Source of the DNA: Arthrobacter terrae
GTDB taxonomy: Bacteria; Actinomycetota; Actinomycetes; Actinomycetales; Micrococcaceae
DNA: 64,000 nt
NCBI RefSeq assembly: GCF_015708085.1
Contig: NZ_JADNYM010000021.1
Coordinates: 1 to 64,000 of the forward strand
Direction: 5' to 3'
Positions within the stretch are counted from its first letter, which is position 1. Each line of letters starts with the position of its first letter. The position numbers were made by a program, and so were the translations under genes. Shown one piece after another: positions 27,152 through 36,081 of this stretch. The notes under the pieces were generated by a model, which saw only the letters and a program-made list of their open reading frames with translations, was not told the DNA's origin and searched no databases.

Positions 27152-27708
27152 CCGCCAACGCGGCCGCAGCGGGCAGTGCCACCCGGAAAGCCATTGTCGA
27201 TGCCGGCCGCGACCTCTTTGGCGAGCGGGGTTACAGCGCCGTGACCATTAAAGATGTGGCGGTCCGGGCCGGTTTCTCCCCCGCAATGGTGATGAAGGTG
27301 ATGGGCAGCAAGGCCGAGCTGTACAGCGCTGCCGCCCCGGAAGGCCCGAATGTGGATGACCCGGGCAGCGCTGAGCCCGTGGGATACCAACTGGTGCGTC
27401 GAATTGTCACCCGCCGCGATCAGCGCGAGGCCGAACCCTGGGCCATGCTACCCATTTTGATCCACGACGCGCCCGACCCGGACGCGGCGCGGGTGACTTT
27501 CCGAAACCGGTACGTAAGCCGGATTGCGGAGCGGATTGGCGATACGGAGCCCGGGCTGCGGCGCACAAAGCTGGTGGTCTGCGCGCTGCTGGGACTCGGT
27601 GCCGGCGTCCGGACACTTGGCGTTCTTGGCCCGGGCGAGGTGGGCGGTGAAGCGCTGATCCGCGAATATGGCGCTCTGGTGCAGGGGATTATTGACGGGA
27701 GTGTTTAG
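27148..27708 (+). CDS. TetR/AcrR-family transcriptional regulator
   Basis: The 186-residue repressor has the N-terminal helix-turn-helix SATRKAIVDAGRDLFGERGYSAVTIKDVAVRAGFSPAMVMKVMGSKAELY and a divergent helical ligand domain. The recognition-helix end normally reads ...YYHFGSKEEL; here MVMKVMGSKAEL is a common actinobacterial variant. GTG at 27148 overlaps the transporter stop (GTGA), so the two are co-translated. It is the natural candidate for the twin GTGAAC-N4-GTTCAC sites at 24926-24963, making the unit autoregulated and probably inducible by the exported compound. Confidence 0.88.
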   Translation: MTANAAAAGSATRKAIVDAGRDLFGERGYSAVTIKDVAVRAGFSPAMVMKVMGSKAELYSAAAPEGPNVDDPGSAEPVGYQLVRRIVTRRDQREAEPWAMLPILIHDAPDPDAARVTFRNRYVSRIAERIGDTEPGLRRTKLVVCALLGLGAGVRTLGVLGPGEVGGEALIREYGALVQGIIDGSV

Positions 27709-27877
27709 GCGGCGCCATGTTTACCGCACCGAGACTCTTCCGTAACTCTCAATGTCAGCTTGATCTCATTCCGCGCGTCGTGGGCGTGTGGCGTGTCCAC
27801 GCCCGAATTTGGCGCGTAGTGTCCAAAGCCTGCACCGCAGATTAGCTTGCACCCGCACGACGCTCTTAGGAGCATTT

Positions 27878-28168
27878 ATGGACCAGTACCTGAACATCAA
27901 CGATTTACTCATCTATTCCGGAACCGTGCTCATCGCCGTGATGATGTTTGCCGTTATCGGGGTCTCGTTTCTGGGTTGTCTGTTACTGGCCCTTGCTGCC
28001 AGAGCGCTCCAGTGTGCATCCCTGGCACTGACCGGAGCCGTGGTGGCCCAGTGGTCCGGCTGGCGTGCTGGTAGTGCGGCAGCGCCCGGGCCGGCGACCG
28101 TGGCAGGCGCTTCCCAACGTCCGGGGACGGAAGCCATCCAGGTGCTCGATTCCGCGACCCATCACTGA
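27878..28168 (+). CDS. Small membrane protein of unknown function
   Basis: The 96-residue product starts MDQYLNINDLLIYSG and has one long hydrophobic segment or two short ones (about residues 15-60: TVLIAVMMFAVIGVSFLGCL and on), then a Gly/Ala/Pro-rich tail. TAGGAG lies 6 nt before the ATG at 27878, a good ribosome-binding site. No family recognised. Confidence 0.6.
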   Translation: MDQYLNINDLLIYSGTVLIAVMMFAVIGVSFLGCLLLALAARALQCASLALTGAVVAQWSGWRAGSAAAPGPATVAGASQRPGTEAIQVLDSATHH

Positions 28169-28277
28169 ACCCAAGCGGCAGGCGACGGCGGGGCAACAGC
28201 GGCGGGGCAACGGCCGTCCCGCCTGAGCAGGGCGGCGCCGCATCATTCCCGCGGCTCCGCCCCTGCTGCGGTGCCTG

Positions 28278-28700
28278 CTAGTCGGTCTTGACGATATATA
28301 CATCGCAGGACGCATTGTGCGCAACGGTGTTGGCCACGCTGCCCAGGATGCGCCCCATGCCCTGCATCCGCACACTTCCGACCACGATCACCTTCGCGCC
28401 AAGTCTGTCGGCTTCGGAGATCAGGACCTCGTGCGGCTTTCCGCGAAGGGCGGCAAACGTCGTTTTCACCCCCGTTGACCCCAAATCTGACGCGACCAGC
28501 TGCGCCACCCTTTCGGCGTCGTCGGCATCGGAGACTACCCAGCGATCGCTGCCGATCTCCACTACCTCGGTCCGGTCCCCCTCGTACGCCGTCACGACCC
28601 GCAGTTCGCCGCCCATCCCGGTGGCCAGACGCGCTGCCGCACGGGCGGCCTTCATAGCCGTTTCGCTTCCGTCGACTCCAACAACGATGGTGTCGGTCAT
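28278..28700 (-). CDS. Universal stress protein (UspA family)
   Basis: The 140-residue protein has the canonical start MTDTIVVGVDGSETAMKAARAAARLA and the ATP-binding end VIVVGSVRMQGMGRILGSVANTVAHNASCDVYIV, matching the G-2x-G-9x-G(S/T) motif of ATP-binding Usp proteins. It likely acts in stress or dormancy responses in the cytosol. GAAGGAG lies upstream of the ATG at 28700; the earlier in-frame start is not supported by a ribosome-binding site. Single gene, convergent with the small membrane protein gene. Confidence 0.9.
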   Translation of the reverse strand: MTDTIVVGVDGSETAMKAARAAARLATGMGGELRVVTAYEGDRTEVVEIGSDRWVVSDADDAERVAQLVASDLGSTGVKTTFAALRGKPHEVLISEADRLGAKVIVVGSVRMQGMGRILGSVANTVAHNASCDVYIVKTD

Positions 28701-28827
28701 TTTGCTGCTCCTTCGTTCGATAAGGAAATCCTGTAACACGTCACTACATTAAGTCACATCCAGCGCCGGAGCGTGGCATGAGCCCGCCGCCCACCTGCAG
28801 CAGGGCCCTTCCCACGGGTCGCCCCCG

Positions 28828-28893
28828 CCCAACTAGGTCGCACTTACGGCACGCAAAACGCGAAATGAGTGCGTTATCTGCTACCTAGTTGGG
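28828..28893. repeat. 66-bp palindromic repeat, copy 2
   Basis: Outer arms CCCAACTAGGTCGCA (28828-28842) and TGCTACCTAGTTGGG (28879-28893) differ from perfect pairing at one base. Same length and order of conserved blocks as copy 1 at 1187-1252 (CTTACGGCAC, CAAAA, ATGAGTGC). It lies in the 314-bp space between usp and the PH-like gene; a TAGGCT -10-like box at 28901-28906 follows immediately. Confidence 0.85.
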
Positions 28894-29014
28894 AATCATT
28901 TAGGCTGGCAGGGGCCGCGGTACCCCGACGACGGTCCTTCATGTCGCGGCTGCCGGCGGGTGGCTGACCGGCACGGATGCGGTCCCGGGGCGGAATATCC
29001 AAGCAAGGGACACG

Positions 29015-29632
29015 ATGAACCAACCCAATTCAATGGGGCGTCCGACGGTGCTGCGCTCCGCGCTCCCGCGGTGGAGTGCCGTGCTGGTCTGGCTTTTCTG
29101 TGCCGGCCTGGCGGGGAACTTTCTGGTGCTGGGCCGGGCCGGTGAGCTGTTGGCGTATCTGCCGTGGCTGGCCCTGGTGAGCTGGGGAACCTATGTGCTC
29201 TCCTGGCGCCCTTGTCTTCGGGTGTGGCCGGACCGGCTGGTCTTGGTGAACCTGCTGCGGGACCGGGTGATCCTCTTCGCTGCCGTGGCGGATATCCGGG
29301 TGACCCATTCCGTGGTGATCAAGACGAAGGACGCGGTCTTTACCTCTTGGGGGGCGCCCGGGCTGGAAAGGTTCGGGCCAAAGATCGGCGACGGCGGCGT
29401 GCCACGTTCTGCGGCCCGGGGCTCCGGAGCGGGGCGTTCGGACACCGGATCGCAGGCCATCCTGACGCGCGCGTGGTCCGGCTGGGAACAACGACAGGCC
29501 GATGGCGGAACAGCATCGGCAGCCACTGCCCCGGTGGTGTCGCCTGTGAGAACAACCTGGAGCAAGCCGGCCCTGGTCAGTGGCGTTATTGTGCTGGCAG
29601 GGTGCCTGGCCGACGTGCTGGTGCATATCTGA
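29015..29632 (+). CDS. PH-like-domain membrane protein
   Basis: The 205-residue protein has two N-terminal transmembrane helices (WSAVLVWLFCAGLAGNFLVL and LLAYLPWLALVSWGTYVLSW), then a bacterial PH-like stretch CLRVWPDRLVLVNLLRDRVILFAAVADIRVTHSVVIKTKDA and a C-terminal transmembrane helix (PALVSGVIVLAGCLADVLVHI). This arrangement is common in actinobacterial PH-domain membrane proteins of unknown role. AAGGGA lies 5 nt before the ATG at 29015. Confidence 0.7.
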   Translation: MNQPNSMGRPTVLRSALPRWSAVLVWLFCAGLAGNFLVLGRAGELLAYLPWLALVSWGTYVLSWRPCLRVWPDRLVLVNLLRDRVILFAAVADIRVTHSVVIKTKDAVFTSWGAPGLERFGPKIGDGGVPRSAARGSGAGRSDTGSQAILTRAWSGWEQRQADGGTASAATAPVVSPVRTTWSKPALVSGVIVLAGCLADVLVHI

Positions 29633-29656
29633 CGGGCCGCCTAATCCGGGCACGGC

Positions 29657-29689
29657 GATGGCCCCGGCTCGCTGTGAGCCGGGGCCATC
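29657..29689. terminator. Bidirectional terminator hairpin
   Basis: GATGGCCCCGGCTC (29657-29670) pairs perfectly with GAGCCGGGGCCATC (29676-29689), loop GCTGT. It lies between the convergent PH-like gene and the end of the peptide-transporter operon. Confidence 0.8.
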
Positions 29690-29756
29690 ACTTACTGTTA
29701 TGGGTTCAATGCTGCCCTATGGCTGGGCTCTCCCCACGGAGATCCTTACCGATCGG

Positions 29757-31481
29757 TCAGCTCTTCCAACCCACCTTTGTCCAGTCGATATCCTGGAACT
29801 GTACGGCTCCAATGTTGACCAGGCCCTTCTTGACCGCGCTCACCGTTGGTGTCGGGGAAATCGGCACCATTGGAACGTAGGAGAAGATGGTCTGATCAAT
29901 CTTCTGTGCCAGCGCCCGCTGCTTCTCCGGGTCCAGCTCGGCGTTAGCCTGCTTCCACAGGTCTCCCAGCGAATCGTCGCTGACACCGTTATAGTTCTGT
30001 TCGCTATCCGCCGGGTAGAAGATCGACTGCGAGCTGGACACCGGGAAAGCCGTGCCGACCCAGGAGAACAGCGTGGTCTGGAAGTTCTTCTTATCAGTGG
30101 TGGTGATGTAGTCGGAGAAGAACTTGGCGACCGGGACGGTATCGATCGTCAGCTCCACGCCGACAGCCTTCAGGTTTGCCTGAATCTGCTTGGCAGCGTT
30201 GGCTGAGGTGGCAACACCGGACGGGACGGTCACCGAAATGGCCAGTGGTTTGCCGTCCTTGGCCCGCATGCCATCGGAGCCCTTCTTCCAACCGGCGTCG
30301 TCAAGCAGGGCGCCGGCCTTCGCTACGTCATAGCCGATCGTTGAGGTGGCGTCATCCGTGTAGCCCTTCTGTCCGGGCATGTAGATGTAGTTGTTCTGCG
30401 TGGTGACCGGAGCGCCCAATGGTTCAAGCCGGCTCTGCGCGATCGTGTCGCGGTTGATCGCCCGGGCAATGCCCTGTCGGACCTTGACGTCGTCCAGCGG
30501 CGCCACCTTGGCGTTAAAGTCGAAGTGGTACCAGGTGAGTCCCCCTGCGCGCTGGATTTCCCCGTCGTCGCGCTTTGAGGCGGTGTTGTAGACATCGGGG
30601 CTGACGATGCCGCTGCCGATGCCAAGTGCGTCAACTTCCTTGTTGGCATAAGCCTGCGCCAGGGCATCCTGGGATTCAATCGTTTTGACAATGATCGTGT
30701 CCAGCTTCGGCTTCTCCCCCCACCACTTGGGGTTCTGCTTCAACGTCACCACCTGGCCGGTGGTGTCCACATTCGAGACCTCGTAGGGCCCGCTGGAGGG
30801 AACCGGGGTGGTCTTGTAGGCGTCATTGAAGGTGGCGGGATCCTTCGTGACCGAGGCTTCGAACGAGGGGCCGACCAGAATTGACGGCCAGTCGGCGTTC
30901 TTGTTCTTGAAGGTGATCTTGAAATTGGAGTCGCTGTCCGTGCGCTCAACGGACGAAATGTCCTCCCAGACGTTCGTCGACGCCACCTGGAAGCTGGTGT
31001 CGCTGCCGTTGAACGCCTTCCACGCCGACTCAAAGTCCTTGTACGTCATGGGTGCGCCATCGCCCCAGACGGCCTTGGGATTGAGCTTGACCTCGACCAC
31101 CTGGGGATCGGTGCTGACCAGCTTGACCTCGGTCGCATAGTCAGGGTTCATTTCCCAGGTGCCGTCATCCTTGATGCGTACCGGCCCACCGGTGGTGGGG
31201 CTCAGCAGGACTTTGATCTGGTCCGAGGTGTTGCCGTCGACAGTGCCGGAGTTCCAGTTGGAAGGCAGGGCGCTGATCGGCAGCGTCAGCGTTCCACCAT
31301 CCTTGACGTCGGAGTAATCCGCGGTGTCCCAGGCGGTGGTGGGCAGTTTGCCTTGATCACTGGCGCCCTGCGTGGCATTGACCGTGGCCGTGCCCCCGCC
31401 GCTGCCACCGGAACAGCCGGAAACTCCCAGTGCCAATGCCAGGGCCGCGGCCCCGAGCGCAGCGTATTTTGTCCGTTTCAT
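29757..31481 (-). CDS. ABC transporter substrate-binding lipoprotein (family 5, oligopeptide-type)
   Basis: The 574-residue protein starts MKRTKYAALGAAALALALGV with lipobox VSGC and the lipidated cysteine at residue 23, followed by a Gly/Ser linker. The body is a family 5 solute-binding protein (KDGGTLTLPISALPSNWNSG, WEMNPDYATEVKLV, DGAPMTYKDFESAWKAFNG). It would deliver peptides, or possibly another family 5 ligand such as nickel or opines, to the permeases encoded upstream. GGGAGGAAAA precedes the ATG at 31481. It is unusual only in being last in the operon. Confidence 0.92.
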   Translation of the reverse strand: MKRTKYAALGAAALALALGVSGCSGGSGGGTATVNATQGASDQGKLPTTAWDTADYSDVKDGGTLTLPISALPSNWNSGTVDGNTSDQIKVLLSPTTGGPVRIKDDGTWEMNPDYATEVKLVSTDPQVVEVKLNPKAVWGDGAPMTYKDFESAWKAFNGSDTSFQVASTNVWEDISSVERTDSDSNFKITFKNKNADWPSILVGPSFEASVTKDPATFNDAYKTTPVPSSGPYEVSNVDTTGQVVTLKQNPKWWGEKPKLDTIIVKTIESQDALAQAYANKEVDALGIGSGIVSPDVYNTASKRDDGEIQRAGGLTWYHFDFNAKVAPLDDVKVRQGIARAINRDTIAQSRLEPLGAPVTTQNNYIYMPGQKGYTDDATSTIGYDVAKAGALLDDAGWKKGSDGMRAKDGKPLAISVTVPSGVATSANAAKQIQANLKAVGVELTIDTVPVAKFFSDYITTTDKKNFQTTLFSWVGTAFPVSSSQSIFYPADSEQNYNGVSDDSLGDLWKQANAELDPEKQRALAQKIDQTIFSYVPMVPISPTPTVSAVKKGLVNIGAVQFQDIDWTKVGWKS

Positions 31482-31549
31482 TGTATGTTTTCCTCCCATA
31501 GTGAAACTTTTCCTTGGTGATTCCGTACGTGGCACGCCGCCTGCCGGTC

Positions 31550-33664
31550 TCACCGTTCCGCCATCGTGTCGATCAGTGCGTCGTGCTCCGCGTAATGGCA
31601 CGCGACGGAAGTCTTATCCACGGTGCGCAGGCTGGGATCTTCATCCTGGCAGCGCAGCCGCTGTTGGTCCGGAAGCAGCTGGTAGAGCGGGCAGCGGCTG
31701 CGGAAATTACACCCCGGGATATTATCCGTCGGGGAGGGCAGGTCACCATCGAGGAGCACCCGGACGCGGGTCCGCTCCAGCGCCGGGTCCGGAATCGGAA
31801 CTGCGGAGATCAGGGCCTGGGTGTAAGGATGGCGCGGCCTGCTGAAGACATCATCGGATGTTCCGTATTCCACAATCCGGCCCAGATACATCACCGCCAC
31901 ATGGTCGGCAATGTGATGAACCACAGCCAGGTCGTGCGCCACAAACACGTAGGACAGCCCGAGCTGCAGCTGGAGATCCTTGAGCAGATTAATGACACCG
32001 GCCTGAATGGAAACATCCAGCGCGGAGACCGGCTCGTCGAGCACCAGAATCTTCGGGTCCGTCACCAGCGCCCGTGCAATGCCGATCCGCTGCCGCTGGC
32101 CGCCGGAAAATTCATGCGGATAACGTGAGGCCATCTCCGGGTCAAGACCCACCAGCTCCATCATCTCGGAGACCTTGCGCTGCTGGTCTTTTTTGCTCAC
32201 CCCATGCACAGTCAACGGTTCGGCTATCACGTCGTGGATCGGAAGCCGTGGATCGATGGAGGCCATTGGGTCCTGGAAAACCACCTGGATGTCGCGGCGC
32301 ATTTTCAGCCTGTCCCGCTTGGACAGGTCAGCGACGTCCACTCCGTTCACCCGGATCTGCCCATCCTGCGGCTTAGCCAGCTCCAGGATTTCCATGATCG
32401 TCGTCGATTTGCCACAACCGGATTCCCCGACGAGTCCCAGCGTCTGGCCGGACCCCAACTCGAAGCTGACGCCGTCGACGGCGCGGACCGTACCGATCTG
32501 GCGCTTGAAAACCGCACCCTTCAGCAGCGGGAAGTGCCGGACGAGCCCCGTCAGTGACAGCACCTCACGGCCGTCGGTGCCGGCCGGGGTGCCCTCAATC
32601 AGCGGTACCGGGCGGGGGAACACTTCCGAGCGTGTCAGCTTCCCGCTGGTAATTTCGGACGAGCGGATACAGGCGGCCTGGTGGGTTGGATCTTCCTCCG
32701 TGCCGGTGAGGGCCGGCTCGGCCTCCCGGCAGGCATCAATGACCAGTGGGCAGCGCGGGGCGAAGGGACACCCCGGCGGCAGAGCGGCGAGCGAGGGCGG
32801 ACGCCCCTCCAGCGGCACCAGCCGGGTCTGTGAGGACGCCATGGACGGCATGGAACGCAGCAGTCCAATGGTGTATGGCATGGCGGGCGCATGGAAAACC
32901 TGATCCACACCACCGGTCTCCACCAAACGCCCGGCATACATGACAGCAATCCGGTCCGCGTTGCCGGCCACCACGCCCAGGTCGTGGGTAATCAGCACCA
33001 CGGCGGCGCCGGTGATCTCTTTGGCCTCCTGCATTACCTCCAGAATCTGCGCCTGGATGGTGACATCCAGCGCAGTCGTCGGCTCGTCGGCAATGATCAG
33101 CTTCGGATCGTTGGCGATCGCTATTGCAATCATGGCCCGCTGGCGCATGCCGCCGGAGAATTCGTGCGGAAATGCCTCCGCCCGGCGCTCCGGGCTAGGA
33201 ATACCGACAAGTTTCAGCAGTTCCACCGCCCGTGCCGCTGCGGCCTGCCGGGACAAATTCTTATCATGGAGCAGCAGGCCCTCAGCGATCTGGTGGCCCA
33301 CCGTGTACACCGGAGTCAGTGCGGACAGCGGATCCTGGAAGATCATCGAGATGTCCTTGCCGCGGATCCGGGAGAGCTCGGCATCCGAGCACTCCAGCAG
33401 CGAACGGCCCTGAAACCGTACGCTGCCGCCGATCCGCGCGGAGGACGGAAGCAGCCCCATCACCGCCATCGAGGAGACCGATTTCCCGGAGCCGGATTCC
33501 CCCACAATGCCCAGGAACTCGCCGGGATTTACATGGTAGCTGACCCCCCTGACGGCCTTCACCTCGTTCCCGGCCTGCGCGAAGGTCACGCTGAGGTTGT
33601 CTACTTCCAGGACGGGAGTCACGGCCGGGACTCGTTTGCCGGTAATGGTCAGCGGTTCAGTCAC
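31550..33664 (-). CDS. Dual ATP-binding protein of a peptide ABC transporter (DppD-DppF fusion)
   Basis: One 704-residue chain contains both ATPase subunits of an oligopeptide transporter. The first half has Walker A GESGSGKS, signature [12 protein letters not shown], and the oligopeptide-type C-terminal region with four cysteines ([21 protein letters not shown]); the second has [20 protein letters not shown] and a similar Cys-rich end ([12 protein letters not shown]). Start is GTG at 33664 with TGGAG upstream; it overlaps the end of the upstream permease gene by 8 bp, showing tight coupling. Such natural fusions are common in actinobacteria. Confidence 0.93.
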   Translation of the reverse strand: MTEPLTITGKRVPAVTPVLEVDNLSVTFAQAGNEVKAVRGVSYHVNPGEFLGIVGESGSGKSVSSMAVMGLLPSSARIGGSVRFQGRSLLECSDAELSRIRGKDISMIFQDPLSALTPVYTVGHQIAEGLLLHDKNLSRQAAAARAVELLKLVGIPSPERRAEAFPHEFSGGMRQRAMIAIAIANDPKLIIADEPTTALDVTIQAQILEVMQEAKEITGAAVVLITHDLGVVAGNADRIAVMYAGRLVETGGVDQVFHAPAMPYTIGLLRSMPSMASSQTRLVPLEGRPPSLAALPPGCPFAPRCPLVIDACREAEPALTGTEEDPTHQAACIRSSEITSGKLTRSEVFPRPVPLIEGTPAGTDGREVLSLTGLVRHFPLLKGAVFKRQIGTVRAVDGVSFELGSGQTLGLVGESGCGKSTTIMEILELAKPQDGQIRVNGVDVADLSKRDRLKMRRDIQVVFQDPMASIDPRLPIHDVIAEPLTVHGVSKKDQQRKVSEMMELVGLDPEMASRYPHEFSGGQRQRIGIARALVTDPKILVLDEPVSALDVSIQAGVINLLKDLQLQLGLSYVFVAHDLAVVHHIADHVAVMYLGRIVEYGTSDDVFSRPRHPYTQALISAVPIPDPALERTRVRVLLDGDLPSPTDNIPGCNFRSRCPLYQLLPDQQRLRCQDEDPSLRTVDKTSVACHYAEHDALIDTMAER

Positions 33665-34577
33665 GGTTTGCTCCAGAGGTGGGGTCGACGGCGTCGCGCA
33701 GCGCGTCTCCGGCAAGACTCGTTGCCAGTACGGTGATGACGAGGATCGCAGCAGGGAAAACGAAGAGCCACGGTCGCGTGGTGGCGGCGCCGGTGCCGCT
33801 GGACAGCAGGGTTCCGAGCGAAACATCCGGGGGCTGGACGCCGAAGCCGAAGTAGCTCAGCGTGGTTTCCGTCAGGATCGCAGCTCCTACCCCGAGCGTG
33901 GCGTCGATGATCAGCAGCGAGGACACGTTGGGGATAATGTGCCGACGGATGATCGTGCTGGTCTTCACCCCCATGAACCTCGCAGCCTTGACGAAGTCCC
34001 TGTCCCGCAGCGAGGAGGTCTGCGCACGGATCACGCGGGCCAGAATCATCCAGCTGAAAATCGCCAGATAAACCATCACGATGACCCAGGATCCGCCCTT
34101 AATCAGCGGGTACAGCATGATCAGAATGTACAGTGCCGGCAGAACCAGCAGCAGGTCGATGAACCAGACAATGACCCGGTCCCAGACGCCGCCGAGGTAA
34201 CCGGCCAGCGCCCCGATGAACCCCGCCAGCAGTGCCGAGACCGGCCCGACCACGAAGCCGATCAGCAGTGATTTGCGCAGCCCCACCACCGTCTGGGCAT
34301 AAATGTCTCCGCCGATCTCGTCGGTGCCGAACCAATGCTTGCCGGTGGGCCCCGTATTCATCGACATGACGTCCTGGCTGACCGCATTGAAGTTGTAGAA
34401 CGCCAGCCCGAAGAGCGCCCACAGCACAATGACCAACAGTGTGAGGGTACCGACCCAAAAGCGCGGCGTCCGGGCCAGCTTCGCGAAAATGAGGCGCAGG
34501 CGGGAAGCAGGACGGGGACCGCGTTGCTGGGCTTTGGGCGTGACGGGAAGGACCTGGGCATCTTCGACCATGCTCAT
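33657..34577 (-). CDS. Peptide ABC transporter permease (DppC/OppC type)
   Basis: The 306-residue membrane protein has a cytoplasmic N-terminal stretch, a first transmembrane helix ([21 protein letters not shown]), the oligopeptide-permease block [21 protein letters not shown] and the ATPase-contact (EAA-type) loop [25 protein letters not shown]. It begins 3 bp after the stop of the DppB-type permease gene and overlaps the ATPase gene, so all are one unit. It forms the membrane channel with the DppB-type partner. Confidence 0.93.
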   Translation of the reverse strand: MSMVEDAQVLPVTPKAQQRGPRPASRLRLIFAKLARTPRFWVGTLTLLVIVLWALFGLAFYNFNAVSQDVMSMNTGPTGKHWFGTDEIGGDIYAQTVVGLRKSLLIGFVVGPVSALLAGFIGALAGYLGGVWDRVIVWFIDLLLVLPALYILIMLYPLIKGGSWVIVMVYLAIFSWMILARVIRAQTSSLRDRDFVKAARFMGVKTSTIIRRHIIPNVSSLLIIDATLGVGAAILTETTLSYFGFGVQPPDVSLGTLLSSGTGAATTRPWLFVFPAAILVITVLATSLAGDALRDAVDPTSGANRD

Positions 34578-34580
34578 CGG

Positions 34581-35564
34581 CTAGACCCTCACTCTCGGGT
34601 CGAGGGCGGCATAAACGATTTCAGAGAGCGTTCCGGCAATCAGCACCAGAATGGAAGCGAACATAACGGAGCCGGCTACCCCGTTGATGTCATTTTGCTG
34701 CACGGAACGAACCAGATATTCGCCCATTCCGTGCCAGCTGAATACCAGCTCCACCACCGTGGCACCGGTCAGCAGCAGAGCGAAGGAGTAGGCGAAGTAG
34801 GTGGACATGGGAATCAGCGCGATCCGCACGCCGTGCTTCACCAGGGCCCGGTTGCGGCTCATACCCTTGGACCGTGCCGTGCGGATGTAATCCGCCGAGA
34901 GGACGTCCAGCATGGCGCTGCGCTGATAGCGCGAATAGCCGGCTGCAGCCGTCAGGGACAAGGTGATGGTCGGCAAAATCAGGTGGTTGAGTCTGTCACC
35001 GAACATCACCAGGAAATTCCCCTGCAGGCCCGCGGTGTATTCGCCGCTGAAGTTGATCAGCTGATGCCCGGTCAGCCCGTTGAGGCTGGTTGCCAGAATC
35101 ATCAGGACCACGCCGATCACGAACGTCGGCGTGGCACCAACGGTAAACGATGCGTAGGAAACCAGCTGGTCGCTGATCCGGTATTGCTTGACCGCTCCCC
35201 AGACGCCGAAAACGACGCCGAGCACCGCTCCGATGACGCTGCCGATGATCAGCAGGCGAAGACTCACCCCGGCGCGGGCAAAAATCACGTCGGTGACCTG
35301 TTGGTTGTCCACGGTGATGCCCAGCGAACCATGCGTCACCAGATTGGAGAGCCAAGTCCACAGCCGTTCCAGCACCGGAACATTCGGATTGACACCCAGA
35401 CCATCGAGGATCGAGGTGATCACCTCGGGTGAGGGCTGCGGATTGCGGCCCAAGTAGCGTTGCGCCGGGTTCAGCGACAGGCTCGCCAAGACGTAGGCCA
35501 GCAGTGTCGCGATGGCTGTGAGAATGAAGTAATTGACGAACCGCTTGACCACGAAGCCGATCAT
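34581..35564 (-). CDS. Peptide ABC transporter permease (DppB/OppB type)
   Basis: The 327-residue protein starts MIGFVVKRFVNYFILTAIAT, the typical N-terminus of DppB-type permeases, and contains LPTITLSLTAAAGYSRYQRSAMLDVLSADYIRTARSKGMSRNRALVKHG, the conserved EAA loop, and the closing FASILVLIAGTLSEIVYAALDPRVRV. The ATG at 35564 is chosen because longer frames extend into non-coding DNA. It is the first gene of the transporter operon, about 250 nt downstream of the proposed promoter. Confidence 0.92.
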   Translation of the reverse strand: MIGFVVKRFVNYFILTAIATLLAYVLASLSLNPAQRYLGRNPQPSPEVITSILDGLGVNPNVPVLERLWTWLSNLVTHGSLGITVDNQQVTDVIFARAGVSLRLLIIGSVIGAVLGVVFGVWGAVKQYRISDQLVSYASFTVGATPTFVIGVVLMILATSLNGLTGHQLINFSGEYTAGLQGNFLVMFGDRLNHLILPTITLSLTAAAGYSRYQRSAMLDVLSADYIRTARSKGMSRNRALVKHGVRIALIPMSTYFAYSFALLLTGATVVELVFSWHGMGEYLVRSVQQNDINGVAGSVMFASILVLIAGTLSEIVYAALDPRVRV

Positions 35565-35794
35565 TGGCGCGCTCTGCCCGAGACCAGAGAGCTGCACGCA
35601 CCTGGTGCGGCAAAAGCTCTGCATGCGGCGCAGGCCCCGTACGCGGTGCGGACCGCTGGGCCGGCACCTGACGGAATCGGGTTGGAACAGTTGAGCACTG
35701 GCGCAATCCTTTTCAACGGCTGGAACACTGCGGCCACGGGTGAGCGACCGCCTCAAGCGCCCGTTGGCGACCATACGCCTCGTGGGCGTGCCCT

Positions 35795-35850
35795 GCGTCA
35801 CAACGGAACAACTTTCGGGTTCAACGTACTACATGTGACGCGGAAGTCAA
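35795..35850 (-). promoter_or_regulatory. Promoter of the peptide-transporter operon with flanking inverted half-sites
   Basis: On the minus strand TTGACT (35845-35850), 16 bp, then TACGTT (35823-35828) form a good -35/-10 pair. The 8-bp arms TGTGACGC (35834-35841) and GCGTCACA (35795-35802) on the plus-strand map are exact inverted partners, one in the promoter spacer and one just past the expected start of transcription, suggesting a two-site regulator. The implied 5' leader to dppB is about 250 nt. The rest of the 517-bp gap (35565-36081) shows no gene. Confidence 0.45.
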
Positions 35851-36081
35851 TTTGGAATCGGCACGGCATTCCGGGCTGTGACGGGTTGTCAGCGAGGCAG
35901 CCACAGCTGCCGGCGAAACGCCGGAGCCCCATATTTCCAAGGTCATCAAGGGGCACTAGGGAGGTCCCCGCCCCCGGAAGTCAGCAGGGAAGCGCAGTTA
36001 CGCGGAGCGAAGGCCAGGGAGGATTGACCTCCAGATCGTTACCGACGGGCGCCATTGTCAAAGGCGTTCAATGGCAACTCA

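Noticed and set aside
35834-35850. Possible CRP/GlxR site in the peptide-transporter promoter
   Set aside because: TGTGA and TCA halves are present but the spacing is 8 rather than 6 bp, so it does not fit the consensus.
35891-35959. Short plus-strand peptide reading ...PEPHISKVIKGH before a stop, upstream of the FUSC/transporter region
   Set aside because: Looks faintly like a protein C-terminus, but too short, preceded by a stop, and without any family I can name.
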